Part shown: positions 1 to 6,560 of the stretch, piece by piece
Layout of the letters: each line of letters begins with the position of its first letter
Numbering within the stretch: position 1 is the stretch's first letter
Origin: an uncultured Clostridia bacterium
GTDB lineage: Bacteria; Bacillota; Clostridia; TANB77; CAG-508
DNA: 10,799 bases
Assembly (NCBI GenBank): GCA_947624405.1
Contig: CANQKB010000045.1
Location: forward strand, 1 to 10,799
Direction: 5' to 3'
Made by a program: the position numbers and the translations under genes
The notes under the pieces: model-generated
What the model was told of the DNA's origin: nothing
Seen by the model: the letters and a program-made list of their open reading frames with translations, nothing else
The model's database searches: none

Positions 1-837
1 ATCATATTTATCTGCTGAATTTTTTAATTTTTGCATATTATATACTTCTTCTGTCATTTCACTTTCGTAATTATACACTTTTGCCTTTTTTATTATATTA
101 TTCGTTAAAATATTAATTTTATCTGGTTCTACTTTTCTTCCCAATTGACCATAATAAGTACCATAAAAATTTCCTATCTCTTGTATTTTATATTCACTAG
201 CTTCACCATTTTTCATATTCATTTTATTTTCCAAAACATTTACTACTTCTGCTAAATTTTCTTGTTTCCAATGCAAATCTGTTTTATAATAATCTTGTAG
301 CTTTAAACTTCCTGTAATATCTATATATTCTATATTTAGTAATGTTTTTTGCATTATTTTTTGCATATCTCTAACATCTATTTTTAAATAATCGTTATCT
401 AAATAATAATTTTTATCAGGAATAATTGAATAATATACATTCATATTTTTATTCAAATATTTATCACATATATATTTAATTTTATTTGCTGATTTTTCAA
501 CATTATTCTCATTCAAAGGATACTCTATTTTATAAATATTTCCATCCTTTAAAAACAATCCATTATTATCTTTTTGCATAAAAATATAATCGCTCCAAAT
601 AGCTTTCACACTTCTAAAGTAATCTCTAAAAACGAACTGATCTACTGTATATTTTTCTAATTCTTTTGAAGCTTTTCCATTTGCTACATTTTCCACTGTA
701 ATATTAGGAAACTGAGCAAGTTTTCTTCTTTCCGTTTTTGATATATCTTCATCTTTTTTTACAATATTTGCAATAAAAAAAACAAATAATATTACTACAA
801 AACTAATCGTTATTATCTCATTCTTTGCCTTTTCCAT
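1..837 (-). CDS. DHHW/AlgJ-like surface-polymer O-acetylation protein (3' end cut by window)
   Basis: The frame is open for 279 codons from ATG at 837 and runs off the window edge. Residues about 7-25 are one hydrophobic segment, consistent with a signal anchor that leaves the rest outside the membrane. A DLHW sequence at residues 187-190 matches the DxHW motif of the DHHW/AlgJ/AlgX family, whose Asp and His belong to an SGNH-hydrolase-like catalytic site. The catalytic Ser block would lie beyond base 1, so it cannot be checked. An IPDKNYYL stretch near residue 140 also fits the family. An AAAGG ribosome binding site sits 7 nt before the ATG. The gene follows the MBOAT gene by only 13 nt. In known pairs (AlgI with AlgJ, PatA with PatB) the MBOAT partner exports the acyl group and this partner transfers it to a polysaccharide. 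The target polymer here is unknown. Confidence 0.85.
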   Translation of the reverse strand, partial: MEKAKNEIITISFVVILFVFFIANIVKKDEDISKTERRKLAQFPNITVENVANGKASKELEKYTVDQFVFRDYFRSVKAIWSDYIFMQKDNNGLFLKDGNIYKIEYPLNENNVEKSANKIKYICDKYLNKNMNVYYSIIPDKNYYLDNDYLKIDVRDMQKIMQKTLLNIEYIDITGSLKLQDYYKTDLHWKQENLAEVVNVLENKMNMKNGEASEYKIQEIGNFYGTYYGQLGRKVEPDKINILTNNIIKKAKVYNYESEMTEEVYNMQKLKNSADKYD

Positions 838-850
838 CAATCTACCTTTC

Positions 851-2242
851 CTAAAATCTAAAATACAAAAATGGATTAAACGAGCCATCTATAATGTAAG
901 ATGTACATATTAAAAATATTCCTATTAAAAATATTGGTTCTATTATGTTTGTTGCTTTTTTTATTTTATCACTTGTGACAATTTTTTTCGATAACGGTGT
1001 TGCTGATATACAGCCAATTATTATAGTAACACCAAAACTTTTTAAATAGTATAATCCTTCTTGTGAAACAAGTGGAATATTTCCTGCTCCTACTAATCCT
1101 CCTATGTTTTCCAATATTTGACTTATGTTTTCTCCATTAAAAATAATAAAACTAATCATTACAAGTATTAATACATAAATATGTGAAAATATTTTTGGAA
1201 TTTTTTCTAAATATTTTCCTATGAAAAGCTTTTCTATAATTAATAATATTCCAAAATATAATCCCCAAATCATAAAGTTCCAATCAGCTCCATGCCATAA
1301 TCCTGTAAGTAACCATACAACTAAAATATTTCTAATCCACTTTATTTTAGATGTTCTATTTCCACCAAGTGGTATATAGACATAATCTCTAAACCAACCA
1401 CTTAATGACATATGCCATCTACGCCAAAATTCTGTAATACTCTTTGATATATATGGATAATTGAAGTTTTCCAAGAAGTCAAATCCAAACATTTTTCCAA
1501 GTCCTATTGCCATATCTGAATATCCTGAAAAGTCAAAATAAATCTGTAACATTGCCGAAATAGCGTATAACCAATAATACAATACACTCATTTCATTACT
1601 AGCTAAAAATATATTTACAAGTTCTCCTAAAACATTTGCAATTAATACTTTTTTACTAAGTCCTATTATAAATCTTCTTACTCCTAATGCAAATTTCTCA
1701 ATAGTATGATTTCTATTTTCTAATTGGTCTGCTATTGCTGTATACCTTACTATTGGTCCTGCAATAAGTTGAGGAAATAAGGAAATATACATTGCCAGTT
1801 TTAAAATGTTTTTTTGCCCTTTTGCTTCTTCTCTATAAACATCTATTATATAGCTTAACATTTGAAATGTATAAAAAGAAATTCCTATTGGGAGTGCAAC
1901 ATAAATAAAATCTATTTTATTATTTATCCATAAATTTATATTATTTATAATAAAATTTGCATACTTAAAATAAATTAAAAGACCTACACTTACAAAAATA
2001 TCTAATAATAAAAATAATTTTGCTTTTTTTGTTTTTCTATATTTATCTATTAATCTTCCAAATATGTACGTAGCTATAATTGAAAATATCATTAACCATA
2101 TATATTTTGGTTCTCCGTAAAAATAAAAAGCAAATGAAGCTATTAATAATACTATATTTTTAAATTTATTAGGTACTATGTAATATATCGCAAGTACAAC
2201 TGGCAAAAAATAGAATAAAAATGTAATACTAGAAAATACCAT
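851..2242 (-). CDS. MBOAT-family membrane O-acyltransferase (AlgI/PatA-like)
   Basis: This 463-residue multi-pass membrane protein has the family's usual length. It opens with MVFSSITFLFYFLP, the typical AlgI-family N-terminus. It carries AGPIVRY, then WHMSLSGWFRDYVYIPLGG, then GLWHGADWNF with His317, which corresponds to the essential His of AlgI-type enzymes. Such proteins pass an acyl (usually acetyl) group from a cytoplasmic donor across the membrane for O-acylation of an exopolysaccharide or wall polymer. The DHHW partner follows 13 nt downstream and the DUF4358-like gene precedes it by 115 bp. No ribosome binding site lies at normal distance. The only good GGAG is 31 nt upstream, with a hairpin in between (separate entry). 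No in-frame alternative start exists between that site and 2242, and the N-terminus fits the family, so I keep this start. The natural substrate cannot be read from sequence. Confidence 0.93.
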   Translation of the reverse strand: MVFSSITFLFYFLPVVLAIYYIVPNKFKNIVLLIASFAFYFYGEPKYIWLMIFSIIATYIFGRLIDKYRKTKKAKLFLLLDIFVSVGLLIYFKYANFIINNINLWINNKIDFIYVALPIGISFYTFQMLSYIIDVYREEAKGQKNILKLAMYISLFPQLIAGPIVRYTAIADQLENRNHTIEKFALGVRRFIIGLSKKVLIANVLGELVNIFLASNEMSVLYYWLYAISAMLQIYFDFSGYSDMAIGLGKMFGFDFLENFNYPYISKSITEFWRRWHMSLSGWFRDYVYIPLGGNRTSKIKWIRNILVVWLLTGLWHGADWNFMIWGLYFGILLIIEKLFIGKYLEKIPKIFSHIYVLILVMISFIIFNGENISQILENIGGLVGAGNIPLVSQEGLYYLKSFGVTIIIGCISATPLSKKIVTSDKIKKATNIIEPIFLIGIFLICTSYIIDGSFNPFLYFRF

Positions 2243-2247
2243 CTTTT

Positions 2248-2274
2248 GTGTGATACATTTGCTGTATCATACAC
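2248..2274 (-). promoter_or_regulatory. Hairpin looped between Shine-Dalgarno and MBOAT start codon
   Basis: In the mRNA, GGAG (2274-2277) lies 31 nt before the MBOAT ATG. Between them is a perfect 7-bp inverted repeat, TGATACA and TGTATCA (2263-2269 and 2251-2257), with a 5-nt loop. Two or three more pairs (GTG with CAC) form across a 2-nt bulge. If the stem forms, GGAG ends up about 5 nt from the ATG, which is normal spacing. This arrangement is known from bacteriophage T4 gene 25. The repeat is seen directly; its role is inferred. A DNA operator is the alternative reading. Confidence 0.6.
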
Positions 2275-2307
2275 TCCTTCCTATTATTTATTTAAAATAT
2301 GGAAATC

Positions 2308-2338
2308 GCCGACATAATATTTTTAATTCTATGTCGGC
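2308..2338 (-). terminator. Nine-bp perfect hairpin between the DUF4358-like and MBOAT genes (weak terminator or processing element)
   Basis: GCCGACATA (2308-2316) and TATGTCGGC (2330-2338) form a perfect 9-bp stem with a 13-nt loop. It starts about 20 nt after the DUF4358-like stop codon and is unusually GC-rich for this window. No run of Us follows directly on either strand; on the minus strand it is followed by GATTTCC. A full-strength intrinsic terminator is therefore unlikely. Partial termination, 3'-end protection of the upstream message, or a protein binding site all fit. No clear promoter lies between this hairpin and the MBOAT gene. Confidence 0.4.
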
Positions 2339-2357
2339 AAATTTATCGTTTAAAATC

Positions 2358-2960
2358 CTATTGTGGCATTGGTATTACTATATCACTTTCAGTATCATCT
2401 GGCAAAGCTTCTTCTTCTGTTGTTTTCTCATATTCTTTTCCTACATTTTTAGCTAATTCTTTAAAACTATCATAAACACCTTTTGCCATTTCTTCATTTG
2501 TCATTATAAGAAATACAATATCACCACTGTTTGTTGCATATAATTTTTCTGCTGATACACAAATCCATTTTCTTGTATCTATTCCTTCAGACATCTCTTT
2601 TGCAATTTCATTTGCATTTACCCCATTTTTCACTTTCGCCATTACAAGCGAATACGCTTGTGCATTAATTAATGGTTCTGACACAATTGCATATTCAAGT
2701 TGTTCTCCATTTTTTAACCCTGTGTATGATTTTACAGAAGTATCATCTGTCAAATCAATTTCCCTAGTTTCTACATTATACACTCCTACTTTTGTACCTT
2801 CATATATTTTATTAAGTACATCTGTCAATTCTGCTACATTACTTACTTGTGGTAAATTCGTTTTGTTATTTGTAGCTCCTTTCCCATTCATTACTACAAA
2901 TATTACTATAATAGCTACAATTAAAATTGCTATTATAATAAATGGTATCATTTTTTTCAT
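2358..2960 (-). CDS. DUF4358-like membrane-anchored protein
   Basis: A 200-residue protein with an N-terminal hydrophobic segment (about residues 5-24) after a KK start, then a soluble domain facing outward. There is no lipobox Cys. The middle, with AYSLVMAKVKNG followed by an amphipathic stretch and GDIVFLIM, resembles DUF4358 proteins of clostridia. As I recall, these are often encoded beside MBOAT/DHHW acylation genes. The family has no established activity, so only the context suggests a part in surface-polymer modification. The last ~20 residues are acidic and probably disordered. GGAG lies 10 nt before the ATG at 2960. An out-of-frame ATG at 2967 sits closer to it but gives an unrelated short peptide, whereas the 2960 frame gives a typical KK-plus-membrane N-terminus. 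The family assignment is from memory of the pattern, not a search. Confidence 0.65.
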   Translation of the reverse strand: MKKMIPFIIIAILIVAIIVIFVVMNGKGATNNKTNLPQVSNVAELTDVLNKIYEGTKVGVYNVETREIDLTDDTSVKSYTGLKNGEQLEYAIVSEPLINAQAYSLVMAKVKNGVNANEIAKEMSEGIDTRKWICVSAEKLYATNSGDIVFLIMTNEEMAKGVYDSFKELAKNVGKEYEKTTEEEALPDDTESDIVIPMPQ

Positions 2961-3010
2961 TTTTCATTTGCTCCTTTCTAGCCTATACTTCATGTTTTTC
3001 TTTTATTATC

Positions 3011-3059
3011 TTAATCTTTTTCTAAAACCTGTTTTATTTGTTTTTCTAATTCCTCTAAT
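3011..3059 (-). pseudogene. Out-of-frame C-terminal tail of hepT
   Basis: Directly after the hepT stop, the neighbouring frame reads NELEELEKQIKQVLEKD and ends in TAA at 3011. This matches the usual HepT end (N-E/D-L-x-x-L-x-x-Q-I). Removing one T from the five-T run in the mRNA (A run 3068-3072 on the plus strand) joins VWRL to LKNELEELEKQI and gives a normal full-length protein. That makes a recent one-base insertion, or a sequencing error in a homopolymer, the simplest reading. Confidence 0.75.
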
Positions 3060-3350
3060 TCATTCTTTAAAAAGCCGCCAAACCATATCTAAATTTACAC
3101 CTTCGTAATCATGTACAATCCTATTTCTTAATCCTCTTAAGCCTCTCCATTCTATTTCATCATGCTTTTCAATTATATCATTATCCAACTTTCCAACTAA
3201 TTCACCAATTTGACTTAAATTAAATACACATGCGTTAATAGTTTTTCTATCTTTATTAAATTTTTCCTTGGTATAACCTTTTATAAATTCATTACATTCA
3301 TTTATATAATCTAAGATTTTTTGTAAAATTAATTTATCCTTGCTTTTCAT
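3060..3350 (-). CDS. hepT: HepT-like HEPN toxin, C-terminally truncated by a frameshift
   Basis: A 96-residue HEPN-domain (DUF86) protein. It shows the RX4HXY active-site motif as RNRIVHDY near the C-terminus, preceded by the typical EWRGLRGL. In MntA/HepT systems the toxin is a HEPN ribonuclease, and the Tyr of this motif is AMPylated by MntA, which silences it. I choose ATG at 3350: AGGAG lies 9 nt upstream, whereas the TTG two codons earlier has only 3 nt spacing. The gene overlaps the end of mntA by 17 nt, so translation is coupled. The frame stops right after VWRLFKE, whereas the family continues with a charged helix. That tail is present one frame over (3011-3059), so a single extra base in the run at 3068-3072 has probably shortened the protein from about 112 residues. 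The active site remains intact. Confidence 0.85.
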   Translation of the reverse strand: MKSKDKLILQKILDYINECNEFIKGYTKEKFNKDRKTINACVFNLSQIGELVGKLDNDIIEKHDEIEWRGLRGLRNRIVHDYEGVNLDMVWRLFKE

Positions 3351-3660
3351 AAACAACCACTCCTGTTTTTTCTATTTCTTTTTCTATTTTTGAATTTTTA
3401 TCTATCTCCATTCTTTCAATCACATCAACATCTTTATCAAACTTTTCTTTTATAATATCAATTATAGCAAAAAATTTTAATCCTTTAATTTTTCCATTAC
3501 TATCTATTAAAATATCTATATCACTATATGGAGTTGGCTTTTCTTTTGCATATGATCCAAATAAAATTGCTTTTTGTACTTCGGTATTTTCTAAAACCTC
3601 TTTTAACATTTTTCTAATATCTTCTATGGTATATACTTTTTTCGTCATTTTGCTATACAT
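3334..3660 (-). CDS. mntA: MntA-like minimal nucleotidyltransferase antitoxin
   Basis: A 108-residue MNT-fold protein. Its GSYAKEKPTPYSDIDILID stretch is a perfect GSX10DXD nucleotidyltransferase signature, with the two Asp residues as metal ligands. A later VDVIE supplies the third acidic position typical of the fold. Family members attach AMP to a Tyr of the partner HepT and thereby neutralise it. The gene precedes hepT and overlaps it by 17 nt, the standard order. ATG at 3660 and ATG at 3648 (residue 5) are both possible. The only Shine-Dalgarno (AAAGGAG, 3686-3692) is 25 nt before 3660, with a palindrome in between. A strong promoter lies about 140 bp upstream. There is no sign of damage in this gene. 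Confidence 0.9.
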   Translation of the reverse strand: MYSKMTKKVYTIEDIRKMLKEVLENTEVQKAILFGSYAKEKPTPYSDIDILIDSNGKIKGLKFFAIIDIIKEKFDKDVDVIERMEIDKNSKIEKEIEKTGVVVYEKQG

Positions 3661-3692
3661 AATCTACTTAATAAGTAAATTATTTCTCCTTT
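3661..3692 (-). promoter_or_regulatory. Shine-Dalgarno and palindrome in front of mntA
   Basis: AAAGGAG (3686-3692) is separated from the mntA ATG by 25 nt. The last 21 nt of that gap are an inverted repeat: AATTTACTT and AAGTAGATT in the mRNA, with a 3-nt loop and 8 of 9 pairs Watson-Crick plus one G-U. Folded, it would leave 4 nt between GGAG and the stem, with the ATG directly at its base. It could equally be a DNA site for autoregulation. Confidence 0.45.
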
Positions 3693-3796
3693 CTTTAAAA
3701 TTATATCTATTTTTACTGTATAAATTCTTTTTATTGCCTCAACTTGATTCTTTTTTATTATGTTTTTTCATTAATTTTTCTCGTACATACACGTTT

Positions 3797-3825
3797 ATAA
3801 TATCATAAATACAAAAAATTATCAA
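3797..3825 (-). promoter_or_regulatory. Sigma-A promoter for mntA-hepT
   Basis: Reading leftward: TTGATA (3820-3825), a 17-bp spacer, then TATTAT (3797-3802), with TG one base before the -10 box (extended -10). The match to consensus is very good. It starts only 7 bp after the sensor-kinase stop codon. The toxin-antitoxin pair therefore has its own promoter, with a leader of about 130 nt, in addition to possible read-through. No terminator is visible between the kinase gene and this promoter. Confidence 0.75.
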
Positions 3826-3831
3826 CACAAA

Positions 3832-4710
3832 TTACCATTCTATTTCTATAACTAATTCTCCGTTTATATAATTGGCAAAAATCTTTCCTCCATTCAATTC
3901 CACTAACTGTTTTGCAATAGATAATCCAAGTCCATTGGCTTTTTTGGCATTTTCTACAGTAAAATATCTATCAAAAATTTTGTTAACCGTAGTTGAATCT
4001 AACGACGATGCTTTATTAGAAAAAATTATTTTCCCATCTTCATTTAAAATTACCTTAAATCCATTTTTCCCATATTTGCTAACATTAGACAAAATATTTT
4101 CAAAAATCCTAATTACTGAACTTCTATTTAATCTCTTATACACTTCAACCTTGCATATTTCTACTACTGGAACAATTTCAGCCTCGTTAAAAATATTATA
4201 ATAACTAGCTAGAGTTTCTTCTAAAATCTCATTTAAGCAACAACTCTCCTTGTTAAACTCTACTCCTATATCTATTGTTTTAGAAAAGTTAAATAATTGC
4301 TCCGTTAAATTTATCAAATCATTTGTTTTTCTTTCTATTATTTCTAAATACTCATGTTTTTTACCATTATCCTCTTTTAGTAAATCAATGTATCCACTTA
4401 TAGCTGTCAGTGGTGTTCTCATATCATGTGAAATATTCGTAATAGTTTCTTTTAACTCTTGATTGCCATTTTCATATTGCAATCTCTGTTTTCTTAATTT
4501 TCTAAGTTCTATATTTAAACTTTTGACTAATCCCTCTATTTCTTTGTCATTACTAGATATTGTAATTAAATTATTAGTATCTGATTCTAATATTTCTTTT
4601 AAACCATTTCTTATTTCTTTCATTGATTTTTTTATTAAAATCAATTTAAGTATTAGATATATTAAAATAACAAATACTGCTACTGAAATTATGTAAAACC
4701 AGATACTCAC
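3832..4710 (-). CDS. Sensor histidine kinase of a two-component/ABC module
   Basis: A 292-residue kinase with one clear membrane segment (about residues 5-26) and almost no extracellular part. A linker and coiled region (about 28-85) lead to the phosphoacceptor motif NISHDMRTPLTAISGY with His95. The ATPase domain has an N-box (FENILSN, Asn205 and Asn209), FDRYF at 246-250 and the GLGLS lid motif at 260-264. The DxGxG block is replaced by a SNKASSL-type sequence, as I recall from related Firmicute kinases. With no sensor domain, the signal probably comes from the membrane or from the neighbouring ABC transporter. The start is GTG, supported by a strong AGGAGGAG about 5 nt upstream. An ATG start is not available nearby. 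The gene is 12 nt downstream of the permease and is the last gene of the module. Its partner is the regulator at 6557-7228. Confidence 0.92.
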   Translation of the reverse strand: MSIWFYIISVAVFVILIYLILKLILIKKSMKEIRNGLKEILESDTNNLITISSNDKEIEGLVKSLNIELRKLRKQRLQYENGNQELKETITNISHDMRTPLTAISGYIDLLKEDNGKKHEYLEIIERKTNDLINLTEQLFNFSKTIDIGVEFNKESCCLNEILEETLASYYNIFNEAEIVPVVEICKVEVYKRLNRSSVIRIFENILSNVSKYGKNGFKVILNEDGKIIFSNKASSLDSTTVNKIFDRYFTVENAKKANGLGLSIAKQLVELNGGKIFANYINGELVIEIEW

Positions 4711-4722
4711 TTACTCTCCTCC

Positions 4723-5577
4723 TTATTTTAGTTCTTTTTTCTTAAATAACTCTATTCCAACAAGATTAATAATGCCTATTGTAATAATTGGATAATATAA
4801 AGGCACATATATATCAGTTTTCTCTACCAACCCCAATTCTTCGCTATATTCATTTGCTATTTCGTTTTCTAATCCCATTGGCAATATACAATATACAACT
4901 TTTGCTATTTTTCTTTTAGTTTCACTCGGATAATTCGGATTTATTTCACTATATTCAACATGTATTTCACCGTTTTCATCTATAAATGTAACCGGAAAGT
5001 ATGGTTTTGCATACAAAATAGGAGATATAACATTACCCGAAAAAAATATTATTGCAAAAAAAGTTATACATATAATTAAAGAAATCTCCATACTCGAGCA
5101 TAACAAAGTAATAAAATTATAAATTGAACAATATAATACAATAACCATTATCATTTTAAGTATTAAAATAGGATACTTCCCTAAAGGCATTTGCAAACTT
5201 CCAAACATAAAATTTCCTATTACAAACACTATACTCATATAAATCAAAACCACTATTATATTAACTAATATACAACTCACTAAATCTGCCAAATAAATAT
5301 CAATTTTTTTATGTCCTGTAATTATTTTATTTCTTATTGCACCTTCCCCATACTCTTTGCCAACAAATAAACTAACAAAAAATGCCATAAAAAATCCAAA
5401 AGAGTCAAAATGAATAACTATTAAACTATCAAGCGGTATGTCAAACGATAACGATGTATCACTTGCCTGAAATATCGTAAATAACGCTACTCCAATCGAA
5501 ATTAAAATGAATACCCAAAATACATTATCCTTTTTCAATCTAAATAAATTTGCTTTCAACAATTTAAACATTTTCAT
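4723..5577 (-). CDS. ABC-2 type transporter permease
   Basis: A 284-residue membrane protein with about six hydrophobic segments (roughly residues 18-37, 56-82, 98-128, 140-165, 166-195 and 264-278) and a 65-residue hydrophilic loop before the last one. A GKEYGEGAIRNKI sequence after the second segment is the typical cytoplasmic coupling region of the BcrB-like ABC-2 permeases. It would form an exporter or drug/peptide-resistance transporter with the ATPase encoded just upstream. The two genes overlap by 14 nt. The GGGGG stretch before the ATG lies inside the ATPase coding sequence, so translational coupling is likely. A second Met at residue 3 is equally possible as the start. The transported compound cannot be told from sequence. 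Confidence 0.9.
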   Translation of the reverse strand: MKMFKLLKANLFRLKKDNVFWVFILISIGVALFTIFQASDTSLSFDIPLDSLIVIHFDSFGFFMAFFVSLFVGKEYGEGAIRNKIITGHKKIDIYLADLVSCILVNIIVVLIYMSIVFVIGNFMFGSLQMPLGKYPILILKMIMVIVLYCSIYNFITLLCSSMEISLIICITFFAIIFFSGNVISPILYAKPYFPVTFIDENGEIHVEYSEINPNYPSETKRKIAKVVYCILPMGLENEIANEYSEELGLVEKTDIYVPLYYPIITIGIINLVGIELFKKKELK

Positions 5578-6478
5578 CGCCCCCTATCAAATTAATATAA
5601 TAATTTTCAAGAGATTCTTCTTTTTCACGAAATTCGTTAATTTTACAATTTCTTTTGTTTAATTCAACTGCAATTTCTGAAACATTAATCTTTTCATATA
5701 TATTGATTTCTTCATCAGATATAACCTCATAAGGCATTTTCTTTTCTTCTAAATATTTTACACATTCTTTAATATTGCTAACTTTTATTTCTGTTCTCTT
5801 TTTGCAATTTTCTTCTAATTCTTTAGAACTTATCTCCTTTATAATCTGCCCTTTATTTATAAATCCGTAATGTGTAGCAATTTTAGAAAGTTCATCTAAA
5901 TAATGACTTGATATTAAAAAAGTAATTCCTTTTTCTCTATTTAATTTCAAAATAAGTTCCCTTACCTCAATTATTCCTTCTGGATCTAACCCATTAATTG
6001 GCTCGTCCAAAATAAGAAAATCTGGATTTCCTACTAGTGCTATTGCAATTCCAAGTCTTTGTTTCATTCCTAAAGAAAAATTCTTTGCCTTTTTATTGCC
6101 TGTTTCATTTAATCTTACTAATTTTAAAATTTCATCTAATCCAGTATATTCTGGTATTCCTATTACTTTATACTGCTCTTTTAAATTTTCTTCAGCTGTC
6201 ATATTCAAATATATTGATGGACTTTCTACAATTGCTCCTATCCTTTTCCTCACATCAATTATTTTTTTCTCTTCATTTAATACCCCATAAATTTTATACG
6301 TTCCATTAGTTGGTGCTTGCAAACCACAAATTACTCTAATTAAAGTTGTTTTACCTGCTCCATTTTTCCCAATAATACCATATATTGCTCCTTTTTCAAT
6401 ATGCATATTAAAATCATCTAATGCCATAAATTTTTTATACTTTTTAACAAGATTATATGTCTCTAAAATATACTCCAT
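5564..6478 (-). CDS. ABC transporter ATP-binding protein (BcrA-like)
   Basis: A 304-residue nucleotide-binding subunit with all motifs intact: Walker A GKNGAGKT (37-44), signature SLGMKQ (135-140), Walker B FLILDEP (154-160) with Glu159, a D-loop GLDP and the H-loop His192. The ~80-residue extension after the ATPase core is typical of the bacitracin/lantibiotic-type export ATPases. It energises the permease encoded next. AGGAGG lies 9 nt before the ATG. The 78-bp gap upstream holds the GTTAA repeat array and a possible -10 box, so this gene may be induced separately by the response regulator. Confidence 0.94.
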   Translation of the reverse strand: MEYILETYNLVKKYKKFMALDDFNMHIEKGAIYGIIGKNGAGKTTLIRVICGLQAPTNGTYKIYGVLNEEKKIIDVRKRIGAIVESPSIYLNMTAEENLKEQYKVIGIPEYTGLDEILKLVRLNETGNKKAKNFSLGMKQRLGIAIALVGNPDFLILDEPINGLDPEGIIEVRELILKLNREKGITFLISSHYLDELSKIATHYGFINKGQIIKEISSKELEENCKKRTEIKVSNIKECVKYLEEKKMPYEVISDEEINIYEKINVSEIAVELNKRNCKINEFREKEESLENYYINLIGGDENV

Positions 6479-6502
6479 AATCTTTTTCCTCCTCTCTTAT
6501 CC

Positions 6503-6508
6503 TCTATA
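6503..6508 (-). promoter_or_regulatory. Possible activator-dependent -10 box for the ABC operon
   Basis: TATAGA on the minus strand lies 24 bases before the ATPase start codon. The hexamer 17 bp upstream (CTTTCT) is a poor -35, and the GTTAA/TTAAC repeats cover that region. This is what one expects of a promoter that needs a bound OmpR-type activator. Inference from position only. Confidence 0.4.
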
Positions 6509-6521
6509 CTAAATTAAAAAG

Positions 6522-6560
6522 GTTAAGAAAGCAGTTAACAAATCGTTAATATTTAGTTAA
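6522..6560. repeat. Four GTTAA direct repeats at 11-12 bp steps, probable response-regulator operator
   Basis: GTTAA occurs at 6522, 6534, 6545 and 6556, steps of 12, 11 and 11 bp; the last copy overlaps the regulator stop codon. On the transcribed strand this reads as TTAAC repeats upstream of the ATPase gene. OmpR/PhoB-family regulators bind direct repeats with one-helical-turn spacing, and B. subtilis PhoP uses TTAACA-type repeats. The adjacent OmpR-type gene is the natural candidate to bind here. Repeats and spacing are seen; binding is inferred. Confidence 0.7.

Noticed and set aside
2229..2270. 13-residue ORF starting at an ATG just after the distant GGAG upstream of MBOAT, considered as a leader peptide
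   Set aside because: GGAG is only 3 nt from that ATG, and the ORF is short with no features. The hairpin explanation accounts for the same bases better.
3060..3075. Programmed ribosomal frameshift in hepT
   Set aside because: Restoring the tail needs a +1 (or -2) shift at CTTTTTAAAG. That does not match the usual -1 slippery heptamer, and no stimulatory structure or internal Shine-Dalgarno is evident. A one-base insertion is simpler.
3739..3771. 10-codon ORF (MKKHNKKESS) in the mntA leader
   Set aside because: No credible ribosome binding site. Lys-rich mini-ORFs arise easily in sequence this AT-rich.
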